From Pestalotiopsis fici W106-1 (taxonomy: Eukaryota; Ascomycota; Sordariomycetes; Amphisphaeriales; Sporocadaceae), in contig NW_006917092.1 in assembly GCF_000516985.1 (NCBI RefSeq), positions 4,469,924-4,533,923 of the forward strand: DNA of 64,000 nt, written 5' to 3'. Made by a program: the position numbers and the translations under genes. Below the pieces are notes generated by a model. The model was given only the letters and a program-made list of their open reading frames with translations, ran no database searches and was not told the DNA's origin. Below, in pieces: positions 12,072 to 22,646 of this stretch; position 1 is the first letter of the stretch, and each line of letters starts with the position of its first letter.

Positions 12072-13664
12072 ATGGACTCGTCCACCCGCCCGCCATCGGT
12101 TGAGGCAATGAAGATAGTTATAAGTCGGGCTCTTCCCGGCGTCTCCGTCGAGTCCATTCAACCACTCTCTTCCATCCGACCGCAAAGAGATGCTCGTGTA
12201 AAAGTGAGCAGTGGTCGTAACCTCGTCTTGACCATTCCGCCGGCTCCCATGATTAGATTGCTGCGATCGGAGCAGTGGCTCGTGCTGTCCGAGGCCCTGC
12301 TCATATCGTGGATATGTAGAAGAGCACCATCGATATCGCCACTCGCAACAAAAGACCAGAGGATATCGATACAGTCCCTCACGAACCTTGGGCCTTTCCA
12401 AAACGACCAACCAATAACACAGTTGCAGCCAGAGATTCTCGTTTGGCCCGAATTGGTGGATACCCCTCTCTTCAGATACCTGCCAGAATTAATCGCCCAC
12501 TCACCCCTGAGTCACGATCTGGGAGTTGCCTTTAATTTAACAGAGCCAAGTCGAGGTTCAGTCATCAGTTTATTGTCCCCACCTCTATCTGAAGAAGAAC
12601 GAGTCGATCTAGATTACCAAAAAGGGCAATTCATACGGCTCATGACCACTCTGAAAGCCCCCAACTCCAAGTTTGGTCCAGCTGTTGCCGTCATTGGCCA
12701 GCAAGGGCCTCTTTCAGACTCAAGTTCTGCCGCTGCGTCAAGTGCGTTGGGCGGTATCGATTCCTGGTCCAAGGCCTTTCACGCCTTGGTCGAGAGTATA
12801 CTCCGAGACGGAGAAGACCTGGCCGTCACAATTAGCTACTCGCAAATACGACATCACGTGCAACGCCTAGGTCATCTGTTGGATGCTGTTACACAATCTC
12901 GCCTGGTCGTACTCGATGCGGGTAGTGATACAAACGTGATCGTGTACCGTGGCACCGAGCTGGAGCACCGGCCGAGAACCGACGTAGCCGAAACACAGAC
13001 TACTTCTCATGAGACGACGTCCTCCCCAGCTTCGAGTATCCATACTAGCGACAAATTCAGCCCTAGAAATCGGCACTGGCAAACACTGGTGGGAGATAGC
13101 AGTGCCATCCTGGACATGAATCAACCGTCTAGGCCAGTCGCCAGGGACAACATGGACAGATTTGGACAAGGTGAAAATGCCAGAATATCAGTCAGCGGTC
13201 TACGAGACTGGAGCAACTGCATTTTTGGAGATCCCCTCATGGCTGAAATCTTCAACGACGAGCCTTCTTCGAATTTCATCCGCGGCTTCCGTCAACAGCC
13301 CTCGAGGGGCTCAACTCTGGCTACAACAGCCCACGGTACTGCTACTACTTCTTCGTCATCTCCGGCCGCCGGCAGCATATCGAGGATCTCAAGTCCACCA
13401 CCCGACGACCTCATCGAAGACCGCGAGAATGCCAGCATCCGGCTCATGCTCTACGAGTGCTACCATGCCACCGTCTCCATTGTCAAGCAGTTCTATCGAC
13501 CCAGCGGGCCAGAAAGTACGAGACGAGAGATGGAGGCACGGCGTAGGCTCGCAGCAGTGCTAAATAAGCTGGCCGAGGTGGAGGACAATCCGAGCAAGAG
13601 GCCCAGGACTGGCAGCGTCGACATATGGCCCTCCAAGAAGTCGAAATCAGATGTTGGACGCTGA
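12072..13664 (+). CDS. Aminoglycoside-phosphotransferase-like protein, possible pseudokinase
   Basis: Single exon, 530 residues from MDSSTRPPSVEAMK at 12072; an in-frame ATG at 11820 would add 84 low-complexity residues. The order of segments resembles the APH/choline-kinase-like fold in fungal hypothetical proteins: an N-lobe with VKVSSGRNLVLTIPPAP and LRSEQWLVLSEALLISW, a middle region with RYLPELIAHSP, and a C-lobe with LRDWSNCIFGDPL, equivalent to the APH metal-binding segment (I/LDWxxxxxGDP). The catalytic loop HxDxxxxN is not visible where it belongs; instead there is RLGHLLDAVTQSRLVVLDAG. The C-terminus has a Ser/Thr-rich linker, a helical stretch (IRLMLYECYHATVSIVKQFYRP) and a basic end (KRPRTG, KKSKSD) that could be nuclear-localising. 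The family is inferred and the function unknown. Confidence 0.65.
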   Translation: MDSSTRPPSVEAMKIVISRALPGVSVESIQPLSSIRPQRDARVKVSSGRNLVLTIPPAPMIRLLRSEQWLVLSEALLISWICRRAPSISPLATKDQRISIQSLTNLGPFQNDQPITQLQPEILVWPELVDTPLFRYLPELIAHSPLSHDLGVAFNLTEPSRGSVISLLSPPLSEEERVDLDYQKGQFIRLMTTLKAPNSKFGPAVAVIGQQGPLSDSSSAAASSALGGIDSWSKAFHALVESILRDGEDLAVTISYSQIRHHVQRLGHLLDAVTQSRLVVLDAGSDTNVIVYRGTELEHRPRTDVAETQTTSHETTSSPASSIHTSDKFSPRNRHWQTLVGDSSAILDMNQPSRPVARDNMDRFGQGENARISVSGLRDWSNCIFGDPLMAEIFNDEPSSNFIRGFRQQPSRGSTLATTAHGTATTSSSSPAAGSISRISSPPPDDLIEDRENASIRLMLYECYHATVSIVKQFYRPSGPESTRREMEARRRLAAVLNKLAEVEDNPSKRPRTGSVDIWPSKKSKSDVGR

Positions 13665-14772
13665 CGCTGATGCAGTCACAGCAGTGTTTTTTCCTCCCCT
13701 TGTATTCCTCTCGAGAGTGGAACCTGCATCCAATGCTGCAGCAAGGAAACACGGGAACAGCAGTTGTCACTTAGAAAGGGCTGGCATATAACCATATGCA
13801 ATGCTTGGCTCGGTTGTAACTAACCAGAATAAAGTATAATATTACATGTGTATCACTGGAGTCTGGATGTTAACTTCTCACATATCACTGGCACCGAACG
13901 GTGCTCGGGACAGTCTAGACGCCAAAGGCTAGAAGTAGAGAAACATTGGATAGATGGCAGGAAAAATAGCCACTAGATTCTTGGTTTTCTTTGCATTCAA
14001 AGCCCACAAACATACAATTTTCTACCGCGTTCTTGACTTATTATGTTATTTAGTACTATTCATGTTTTCCCCACTAGTGGTATCATTAGAGCCGTTCAAG
14101 AACAACCTTGGCGATGTGTGTGTGCCATGTATATCTATCATATAATCTTCTATTCGGAACCACTGATTTAAAAAGCAATGACCGCGTCAACTAACCTGGG
14201 GTACAGTTTATTTCACCTTTTTTTTTTGCATCTATACAAGAGAAATCCTGTCTTTGGAACTGGTTTCGATTGATACATCGCGTAGACGCTGATTCGTGGT
14301 GGCAAGTCCTAATTTACGGAGTAGTTTAATTTACAGAGTAGTTGAAATCATGACAAGCATATATCTCTCTTAATCTATCTGGTGGACTTTAATATGCACA
14401 GAGAAAATTTGGTGAGACCACACCTGATTCTTTTTTCTGGACTCTAGTCTATTAATCCATGTCAATGTTAGTATTGAGGCCGCCTATGTATCAAATCAGT
14501 GTTGCCCCTCAAGTACCATCAACCTCATGGGTGGTCGGGTGCGTGTCAGCATCCGCCCCTATGCATACAGAGTTGTCTATACTATATGATGAGCCGTTGT
14601 TTTTATTTTCGCACCTCAAATGTCTGAAGAGTGTCCTGGCCAATAAGAGGGGCCCTGTACCGATTATGTATGTAAGAAGATGAATAACGAAAAGAAATGG
14701 AACCTCGCTTGCCAAACACCAGGTCAATTAAAACGTGCCTCGTGAGGAACGTGATTCGCTCTCAGCGCCCAC
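13665..14772. other. Convergent intergenic region
   Basis: Between the 3' ends of the APH-like and MFS genes. AT-rich, with a T-run near 14220 and a 17-bp tandem direct repeat (14311-14344). No gene. Confidence 0.6.
14311..14344 (+). repeat. Tandem 17-bp direct repeat
   Basis: Two adjacent copies, the first AATTTACGGAGTAGTTT, the second differing at two positions. It contains the ACGGAGTA core. Confidence 0.75.
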
Positions 14773-17486
14773 TTATTCCCTCTGATCCTCTGGGGAGGAG
14801 ATGTAGCTTTCAGACTCTCGACTCAATGGCTCTGTTGCTGGGACCTGAACTCTGAGCTGATCTGCATCGGCGTGTTGCCTGCGAATGGTCGTGAGCGCAA
14901 ATGTGAGCGCAATGAGGCACCCGAGGACGCCCAGGCCCACACTAAAGTACTGTGCTCCCCTGAACCCCGCTAGGACGTCCTTGCCGTCGTCGTTGACGTG
15001 TGCCTCGATGGTGGCTGCGAATCCCAGCGCGGTGCTGATGCTATAGTTGACGACGGTGACGACCAGACTGGCCGCAATGCCCTGGTGCTGCTTGCCGACG
15101 CTATTACTCAGAATGATGGTCGCGGCTGGGTTGCTCATGTCCATGCCAAACGGCATGATGAGAATCGAAAAGAAGGTGTTGCCCCAATAGATCTGTTTGA
15201 CAGGAGCCGTAGACATGAGTAGGCTGCCGACGAAGAAAGCCACCATGGATATAAGCTGAGAGGCACAAGGAAAACAAGAGTTAGCACTGGGATATCTGTT
15301 GTATTTTTCTAACCCCTCCTTCCATGAGCCGGAACATGTCTGGTTTCTGTACGGGGGCACCCTCTCTACGAGTTTTGTCTACAACCCGACCTTGTTGCAC
15401 CGTACAAGCAAGCTCAAGGTGCATGAGGCAAGAAAACGCGGAAAAGACTTACCATGATCCAGTGCGGCCCAACGCGCATCATGTAGCGGGCGACGAGCAG
15501 TGAGGCGATGAGCCCGGTTATTGGAGCTGGCGCAAGCGCTGCTGAAGTTATTAGGGGCGACCAACCCCGGAGGACCTCGAGGAACTGCACGCCGTAAAAG
15601 ACCCATATCGAGAAGCAACCCCAGCCCACGGCCGTACAGGCTAGCACGAAATTGGTCTGTGACTGCATCGCAGCAATAGGGACGAGCGGATAAGGAGCGT
15701 GCAGCTCGGCAAAGACAAAGACGGCCAAGAGCATCAGTGCTATGATGAGTAGGAAGTATGTATATGGGGTGCTCCAGGATACCAGTCCGGCTTGGTTCCA
15801 GGCAAAATTGAAGAGCACGAGACCAGACACCCCGAGGAGGATGCCAGTCGCATCTAGCTGGACCCAGAGACTTTCTCTCTTGCTTCTCTTTTCGACAGGC
15901 GAGTTGGGAAGCACCAAGATGGAGAGACACCCAAAGCCAACACAGACTGCAGCCAAGCACCAGAATGCCCAAGGCCAATTGACGAGCTCGGAGAAGACAC
16001 TGGCCATGGTGCCGCCCACCACAAAGCCGAATGGGGCGGCGGCACCGAGGAGACTCATGACGAGTGCTTTGCGAGGCCCTGGCTCATAAGCCCGGCCGAG
16101 CATGGCCTGTCCATTGGGGACTTGCATGGCAGGCCCGATGCCTTGAAAGGCGCGGCAGATATTGAAGTAGATGGCACCCTGACCGCCGTTCCCATTGACC
16201 TGCTGGGAGAAGCCCGTGATGAAACTCCAGATAGCAAACCAGAAAAAGCCAATGACGAAGATCTTCTTGTGGCCAAACAGGTCGCCCAATCGGCCGGCTG
16301 GAAGAACAAACGTGCCCGCCGTGAGAGCGTATGCCGCAGAAAACCATGCCAAATCTGCTGGTTTGTCATAGCCAAACGAGCTCCCAATGATGGAGGCTGG
16401 CACGAGAGCCTGAGCTACTCCGGCGAGCATCAACGCTTGCGCGACTGCAATGATGAAGACAAATGCAATCTCGTGAAGTAATGTTCGCAGCTTGGTCTTT
16501 TCTGGAGGTGGCTTTTCACTGAGCTGCCTCTGTAGCTCTGCTGCTGTCCAGTCCGCCTGCGCATCTTCGCGGATGTATGTGTATCGTCCATACTGGATCG
16601 ACATTGGCACCGACTTCTCATCGCGAGATAACATCTGGATCGACTGTGGTTGAAGTAGTGTTGTGGCGTTGGAAGCCCCAAACGGCCCTACCTTATTGAC
16701 GGGACTGATGGTATCGTCTTGAACGACGCTCTCATAAACATGGTCGTTTCCATAATCACTTGAAAGCGCATGAGCATGGTGCTTAGGAGCATGATGCGAG
16801 AATGGCCGGTCAGTGTGAGTAGTCCCTGTCAAGGACCTGTATCCCATGTTCCTTCTGTCGTCGGGGAATTCCATTGGACTAGCAGAATCAGAGCGACTCC
16901 GTGACAGAGCACTGGGAGGGCCTGTGGGATCATTCGTGGGTGACCAGCTCGCCACCCGCGGCGGGAGATCCATGGCCAACGAGTAGCTGCTTCTGTCTGA
17001 GTCCACCTTCTCGCGCTCTTGATAGGCCGTATGTGGTCGGATCGCGGGTTCTGATCTCCTAGGCCCAGACATGGTATCTGATGGAGGCGGGAAAGCATAA
17101 AAGGTCGGGAATGGCTCTCGACTGTGTTCTCTCATGTCCATGCCCCGCGACGGCCCTCTTGCTGGGCGTGGCACTTCCATACTTCGTGAAGACCCTCCAT
17201 GTTGACGTGACGATCTGTCTCTGGTGCTGCTATAATCTCCGAGATTCATGAAGTAATCTGCCGGCTCCTGCGCGGGCGTCCTCGACTCGCGTGCTAGGTA
17301 CGGAGTGCTCTGGCTGTTCTGATACAAACTGTCCGAGTATCGCCTCGCATATGAGTGGGTATTGGCAATCATGGCATCCGCGACTCGTTGTATAATATCT
17401 GCTGTTGGGACTTGTTCGTCTTCCTGCTGGTGACCAGTGTACGACACCGGAGGGCCCCGGCGCGGATGCCTGTGTTGGTCAGCCAT
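14773..17486 (-). CDS. MFS transporter, DHA2-like, with long N-terminal tail
   Basis: Built as complement(join(14773..15255, 15453..17486)), 838 residues. The 197-nt intron has donor GTAAGT after GPHWIM, branch GCTAAC and acceptor CTCAG, phase 0. Residues 1 to about 335 are a hydrophilic, Ser/Arg/Pro-rich cytosolic tail with no membrane segment. The membrane domain starts near residue 338 and has about 14 hydrophobic segments. The loop 2-3 signature is GRLGDLFGHKKIF and the motif-C-like region is GAAAPFGFVVGGTMASV. This pattern, with AWFSAAYALTAGTFVLPAGR, resembles fungal DHA2 carriers of the ATR1/AMF1 type (drug or ammonium transport); the substrate cannot be read from sequence. It is most likely in the plasma or vacuolar membrane. 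Confidence 0.88.
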
Positions 17487-19327
17487 GATTCCTTGCTTGG
17501 ATGATCTCTAATGAGAGATTCGGTGATCCAATTATGTCAGTATAATCGTGGACATGTCTTTACAAGCAATCTTCTCCTTGTTGATATCGAAATCAAAACA
17601 TACGACGGCGCGATTAGCCGGAGGGGACGGATGGTATGATGGCATAATTGAGAGGATAAGGGGAGCTAGATACATCTAGAATTCAACCACCCTCAAGCTA
17701 GACCTTGTTGGCGTTCAAGAGAGACGCAGGCCTTCACGGCTGCACATAAATTGCTCGGCTGGTGAACGGTTTCGTTGCATTTACGATGCAGGTTAGAGTT
17801 TGACATACTGCCCTAGCCGCGGTACGTCGACCAACCCCATATTTCCTTGTCTTGAAATAGATTACCAGCATGACCATATTGCAGGGTTTCGGCCTGATGA
17901 GAAGGGAGACGCCGGTTTCTCGACTTTGCTAGAACGCGCATGAGTAATCCGACGTCAAGGGAATCTCTGGGGACTTGTCCATATTCAAACCAAGACGCCT
18001 GCTCGAGGCGTCAGTCCGTGTTGTCAGTCGGCAGCGGCAAGTGATCTGCGAGGAGACTGCGGAAGGCGGTATGTTAGAGGACGCCACAAGGAAGTTCGGC
18101 TGCGCTTAGAGAGCACAACGGTAGACTGTCGAAGACTCTTTGATCATGACCACATACTCATTCTTAATGTGCTTTGAACGGTGCGTAAACGACGGGTCTG
18201 CTGTTCAAGTGCTGCTCCGCTCAGCAATGCATGCAAGCTCTAGCTCATTTGTGCATCCCATTTATTATGCAGCTGTAATGGAATGAGGAGTTTCAGTAAC
18301 CACTCCAGACTCCTTGCTATGTGTGATAGAGCGAGCGGCTTTTCATGATACAGGCGCATGGATTTCCCACGAATGGCGGCCATACTGCCATGTTGCTGCA
18401 GTTGAGCCATTCAGATATACCGAGGGCGGCATGCATTTGCGCACAAGGCAACTCCATGACTTCTTCTTCTTCTGATAACGTCCTGCATTGTCTCAGCGTT
18501 CTGGCTCTGTCGCGACCGATGCCGTTCTTGACTGTACAGCTGAGATCAAAGACAGTAATTTTTCAAAAAGGAGGAGGTTGGTGCCAGAGGGCCAAACTCT
18601 TTTTTTATGAGAAGTCAGAATGTAGGCTAAGAAGTAAGGGCTCTCTTTAATGTCGCAACAGATTTGATTGCCACTGGCCTTTCAGCCTACTGTACCCGAG
18701 AGGAATTGGAGTTTCCGGGCCATTGGTTAAGGTTCGACGTTGAATTTGCATACGGACATCCCCAACGTCACCGTCATGGGTAGATAGATACGTCAGTCGG
18801 TCAGTGGGTATATTGGTCATTTTACGAACTTGAGCGCCTTGGCCTCGCCGGTACTGAGCATACTTTCATTTTTCAACGTAATGTGCGAGCTTGAATTGTT
18901 GTCGGCGAATCTAGTCGCATCAATCGGAGCAGTGTTCCATCTCCCGCGTGCTCAGTCGCCCGCTTCTGCCTGTATACTGGGTCTGATCGAGACAGCATCC
19001 TCATCGACCACGGATGCGAGTGACATTCTGGGCCTGGCAGCTCTTCTTTCAAATATTCAGTATGCACATGAAAGATGCCTATTTCGAGAAAAGGGAGGAA
19101 GAGGAGGGTGGCACCGCTCTCGAATGTTGCCAAGTGATTTCTTGAGTTACAGTTGTAAGTTCTGTGAAATGGGCCTTCAAAGCACCTAGATTTCCCAGAC
19201 GCTGGCATGAACCAACCATTCCTGAACGAGGAATAAGCTACGCCATGCTTAATTGATCGCAAACGTTGAGTTAAACAAGACACCGACCCCTCCGAGAGGG
19301 CTGATATTATTGACTGGGGTATCGATG
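17487..19327. other. Intergenic MFS-COG6
   Basis: About 1.8 kb holding the MFS promoter (left) and the COG6 3' end (right). Open frames up to about 136 codons exist on both strands near 18,830-19,280, but they overlap each other antisense and show no domain, so I do not call them. Confidence 0.55.
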
Positions 19328-21454
19328 CTAAGAAAGCAGCACTCTGATTTCTCCGGTAGTCCTGGGGAACAATGCGCGCAAGCTCTGCGAGCTGCTAAGC
19401 TCATCTGCTAAAGCACTCGGCGGCGGCTGTTCAGCCAGTTCATCCATCGCGATCAGTATCTCTTCCACATGCTCAAAAGCTACGCAGAACTTTTCTGCTG
19501 CTGCTTCGGTCACCTCCCGTGCCAGTTTCGAGTCTTGAAGGTGACGCAGATTTTCTGTTGCGTCCATGAGTGCTGAGGGGAGAAAGTCATCCAGAGCTTG
19601 GCTGGCTGCTGTCAGAGCGCCGGGCTGTAGAGCCTCGATCATTCTGGCCGTGGCGATATCAACCTCGCTGCGCTTTACCGACCCTAATGCATCAAAGAGG
19701 GGAGCCAATCCCGACTCAGTCTTCAAGTACGTGTATTGGCTCTGAATGAGTATGTCCGTATGCTCTTCCACAGTATGTTGGAGGTCGTGTACTCTCTTCT
19801 TGGTGAAGTCGAATGGCTCTAGGGCTGCCTTGGCTGCAAGGAGACAATTGATGAGGAAGATGGAGCTGGAGTAGCCAGCGATAGTTCTAGACATATTCTC
19901 ACATCCGGAGACAAAAGGGTCAAAAGACTCGCTCAGGATTGGCTGGAATTCGGATTCTCTGTCTCCAGTTGACGCAAGAGACGAATCATAAGTTTTCATA
20001 ATGGCAATCAACTGTTTGAGTGACTCTTGCAAAAAGTCGGGCGGACCAAGGTCAGACGGTGTGTGTTGGAACTCGCCTTGTAAGGTGGCGATGTGATCTC
20101 TCATCAATGATCGGAATTGTCGAAGAGCTTCAGTCTCTACATTTGTCAAAGATTCTAGTAGTATAGACCGGGGGCCCAGGAGCTTGGAAAACGTGAAGCG
20201 ATAGAAACCGAGCAGATTCGCAAGCTTGTAGGCAAGAATCGTGTCCTCATTGGTCTGTATGACCTGCTCGACTCTCTGCCTGAGAACACGCGCAGCTCCA
20301 GATACGTTTCGGTCAACCAGCTCGTTGAGTGCTTTCACGGCGTCGAATTCTGATGACCCATCAGCCTCATCGGCCATGAGCCTCCACAGTTCGTTTTCGC
20401 GTCCTTCCTGAAGCCCTTTTGCAATCTCGTTGCCGTCGGATACAAAGAGAACTTCGAGTGCTTCTCTCTCGCTGACGGTAGCTGAATGTGTCCATGCAAG
20501 CATATCGCCCACATACCGTAAAGGGTCGTGTGCCACCAAGTCAATGGGTTTCACCGAATGGTCCTCCCGCCCAGATGCGGAGGTACCTGTGAGGGCAAGG
20601 TAGAATGAGTCCGAGAGTATTTGTTCACGTGCTTCGGCAAAGAAGTCGAGACAGTTTTGGAACAGAGAGGGCCGCTCGGCCAAGACACGTAATGCTCTTC
20701 GTACAGATGAGTTGATCTGTGGATTCTCCAAGTTCAGGGTCTTGAATTCCCTCTGCGTCCAGCGGTAGAGTTTCTGAAAGGCCTGATTCAGGTGCTTCGA
20801 TGCCTGCTCCATGACTTCGAGGCCGAGCGTCTGATTCTCAAAGCCCAGAAGCAATTCGCAGTCCTTTTGAATTTTCTTGGTCTTTGCCAGCACCATGAAG
20901 AAGCGATCATCGACGGGCTCCGACGCGGAACACAGCGCCGCAATGTCGTCTTCGGGCAGCACAAAATGATTTCGAAGAGCTTGCAGGATTTGCTGCTTCT
21001 TTTCCACCTTTTGTTTTTGTGCCATGAGGTTTGAAGTCTCCTCAAGAGTAGAAGAAGTAGCTTCGTGGGCTGCTGTAACATGAGTTTTCATCTCGTGGTA
21101 GTTTCTGTTGAGCTTGTCGATAGTGGCTCCGATGCGTCGCAAGTGGTCTGCGACGCGGCCAAATTCTGTGATGATCTGGCCATTGCTCTCAATAACGTCC
21201 TTTTGGATCTCCAACCGCAGCTGTCTGCGTGTCTCTGGGTTGTTTCCGACCCGACGATCATCAAGCAGATTCAGGGCCTCTCGGAACTCTGCATCTGCAT
21301 AGGAAGTTGACAGGACACTCGTGACTTTGGAGGTCAAGGGGTTTGAGTTTCTGGGTGCCAGGCCAGGCGTGGATGGTGTTGCGGGTGACAGAGGCCCAGA
21401 CACAAGCCCATCTCTAGGGGGGAGAGAAAGGTGATTCAAGCCGATTGAGGCCAT
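19328..21454 (-). CDS. COG6: Conserved oligomeric Golgi complex subunit 6
   Basis: Single exon, 708 residues, a normal length for fungal Cog6. The N-terminal third is heptad-rich: [16 protein letters not shown], then the conserved helix around [23 protein letters not shown], then a predicted coiled coil through [19 protein letters not shown]. The rest is helical rods typical of CATCHR tethers (for example [20 protein letters not shown] and [14 protein letters not shown]). Cog6 sits in lobe B (Cog5-8) of the COG complex, which tethers retrograde vesicles within the Golgi. It is head to head with ATG9 over 1.19 kb. Subunits of COG are known in yeast to be needed for normal Atg9 localisation, so the pairing may be functional (inference). 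Confidence 0.92.
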   Translation of the reverse strand: MASIGLNHLSLPPRDGLVSGPLSPATPSTPGLAPRNSNPLTSKVTSVLSTSYADAEFREALNLLDDRRVGNNPETRRQLRLEIQKDVIESNGQIITEFGRVADHLRRIGATIDKLNRNYHEMKTHVTAAHEATSSTLEETSNLMAQKQKVEKKQQILQALRNHFVLPEDDIAALCSASEPVDDRFFMVLAKTKKIQKDCELLLGFENQTLGLEVMEQASKHLNQAFQKLYRWTQREFKTLNLENPQINSSVRRALRVLAERPSLFQNCLDFFAEAREQILSDSFYLALTGTSASGREDHSVKPIDLVAHDPLRYVGDMLAWTHSATVSEREALEVLFVSDGNEIAKGLQEGRENELWRLMADEADGSSEFDAVKALNELVDRNVSGAARVLRQRVEQVIQTNEDTILAYKLANLLGFYRFTFSKLLGPRSILLESLTNVETEALRQFRSLMRDHIATLQGEFQHTPSDLGPPDFLQESLKQLIAIMKTYDSSLASTGDRESEFQPILSESFDPFVSGCENMSRTIAGYSSSIFLINCLLAAKAALEPFDFTKKRVHDLQHTVEEHTDILIQSQYTYLKTESGLAPLFDALGSVKRSEVDIATARMIEALQPGALTAASQALDDFLPSALMDATENLRHLQDSKLAREVTEAAAEKFCVAFEHVEEILIAMDELAEQPPPSALADELSSSQSLRALFPRTTGEIRVLLS

Positions 21455-22646
21455 CTTGAAGGAGCCTCACGTCTAAAGGTTATGGGGGTATATAGGTACA
21501 GCACAATCATAGCCACCGGGAGTTGGTCTGGGCCGGTGCTAGAAGGCTTCTGGTGGGACGACAGCGACAATTATGTTGCTATGGCTTCCTACTCAAGTGT
21601 CTTCCGTTCGTGGATTCAACGTGGTTCAACGGAAGGACTGGTCAGGGTCCGGGGTGTACACGTAAAAGTGTACGCAAGGTGCGTACTCGGTACGTAGTAC
21701 AAAGAGCCCCGCGGACTTCAGTGCTTGCTTGTGGGCGAAAATGCCCACACCCAAAGTATTAGGTATGCTTTAGGCTTGGCTAGGCCTCTGATTAGGTACC
21801 TACCATATAGAACGTTGAATGCCATGTGTGTTTACTTGGTTGTATGCCACAATATTTTCCAATACAGAAGCGATATCATGCAATGACCATGAATACTTGC
21901 ATCGATAGCTACATGTCTCATAGGGTGTATTTATATGAATGCGTATAATAGACAGGGAGTTTTCGAGCAGTAAAGATGTATGTAATCGGTCCATTAATGC
22001 ATTCAAATGTTGCTCCCCTCGATAAGCACTGCACATGTGGCACTAGAATAACAAGGTACCTAGTTACCCAATAGAGGTTAGCTAAGTACATACAGAAATA
22101 GACCTTTCTTTGACGTGCTGCACCTGATTGGTATGGACTTATGACTTCACGGCGGGCACGCGATGCGCGGGTGCCTCAACAGCTCACCACCTTGAACCCA
22201 GTTGTCTTTATTTTAGCACGCTGCCTATGTACTTTGGCCTATCTTCCCAAATACACTACCACAGAGCATGGCACCTGATCCCTTCCCACACCAGCAGAGA
22301 GCAGATGATTGCTTCCAAAAACAATCGTGTAACTAGGAGCTGCGCAAACAGCCTTACGGACTAGGCATGAGTCAACAGGGACTGTGACCTGCCTTGGATA
22401 GAAGCAGATCACCACAACAGAGCGAACAGAACATACACCTGAGAATCGCTGTTCATTCTCTCTTCCCAGTATATCCCATCTATGCGGAAATCCCCTGATG
22501 CTTAGCGAACGGCCCGATACGCACGAACGACACGCCCTGCCGAGACGATGCTCCCGACTTGCCTCCATCGATCAAGTCCTCGCCAAACTTATACTCTCGC
22601 AGCATAGCCGAAGCAATACTACTACTACCACTAATATTTGACAGTC
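21455..22646. other. Divergent promoter region COG6 / ATG9
   Basis: 1.19 kb. It contains two GGTACC palindromes (21795-21800, 22055-22060), GTACGTAC-rich sequence near 21,660-21,700 and a Gcn4-like TGAGTCA (22368-22374). No gene. Confidence 0.65.
22368..22374. promoter_or_regulatory. Gcn4/AP-1-type core TGAGTCA upstream of ATG9
   Basis: The core heptamer occurs in the context A-TGAGTCA-A, a partial match to RTGASTCAY. It is 273 nt upstream of the ATG9 start. In yeast, Gcn4 activates several autophagy genes on starvation. Motif evidence only. Confidence 0.35.

Noticed and set aside
18830..19283. Overlapping antisense frames of 119 and 136 codons between MFS and COG6
   Set aside because: They overlap each other, lack domains and have no clear initiation or splice context.
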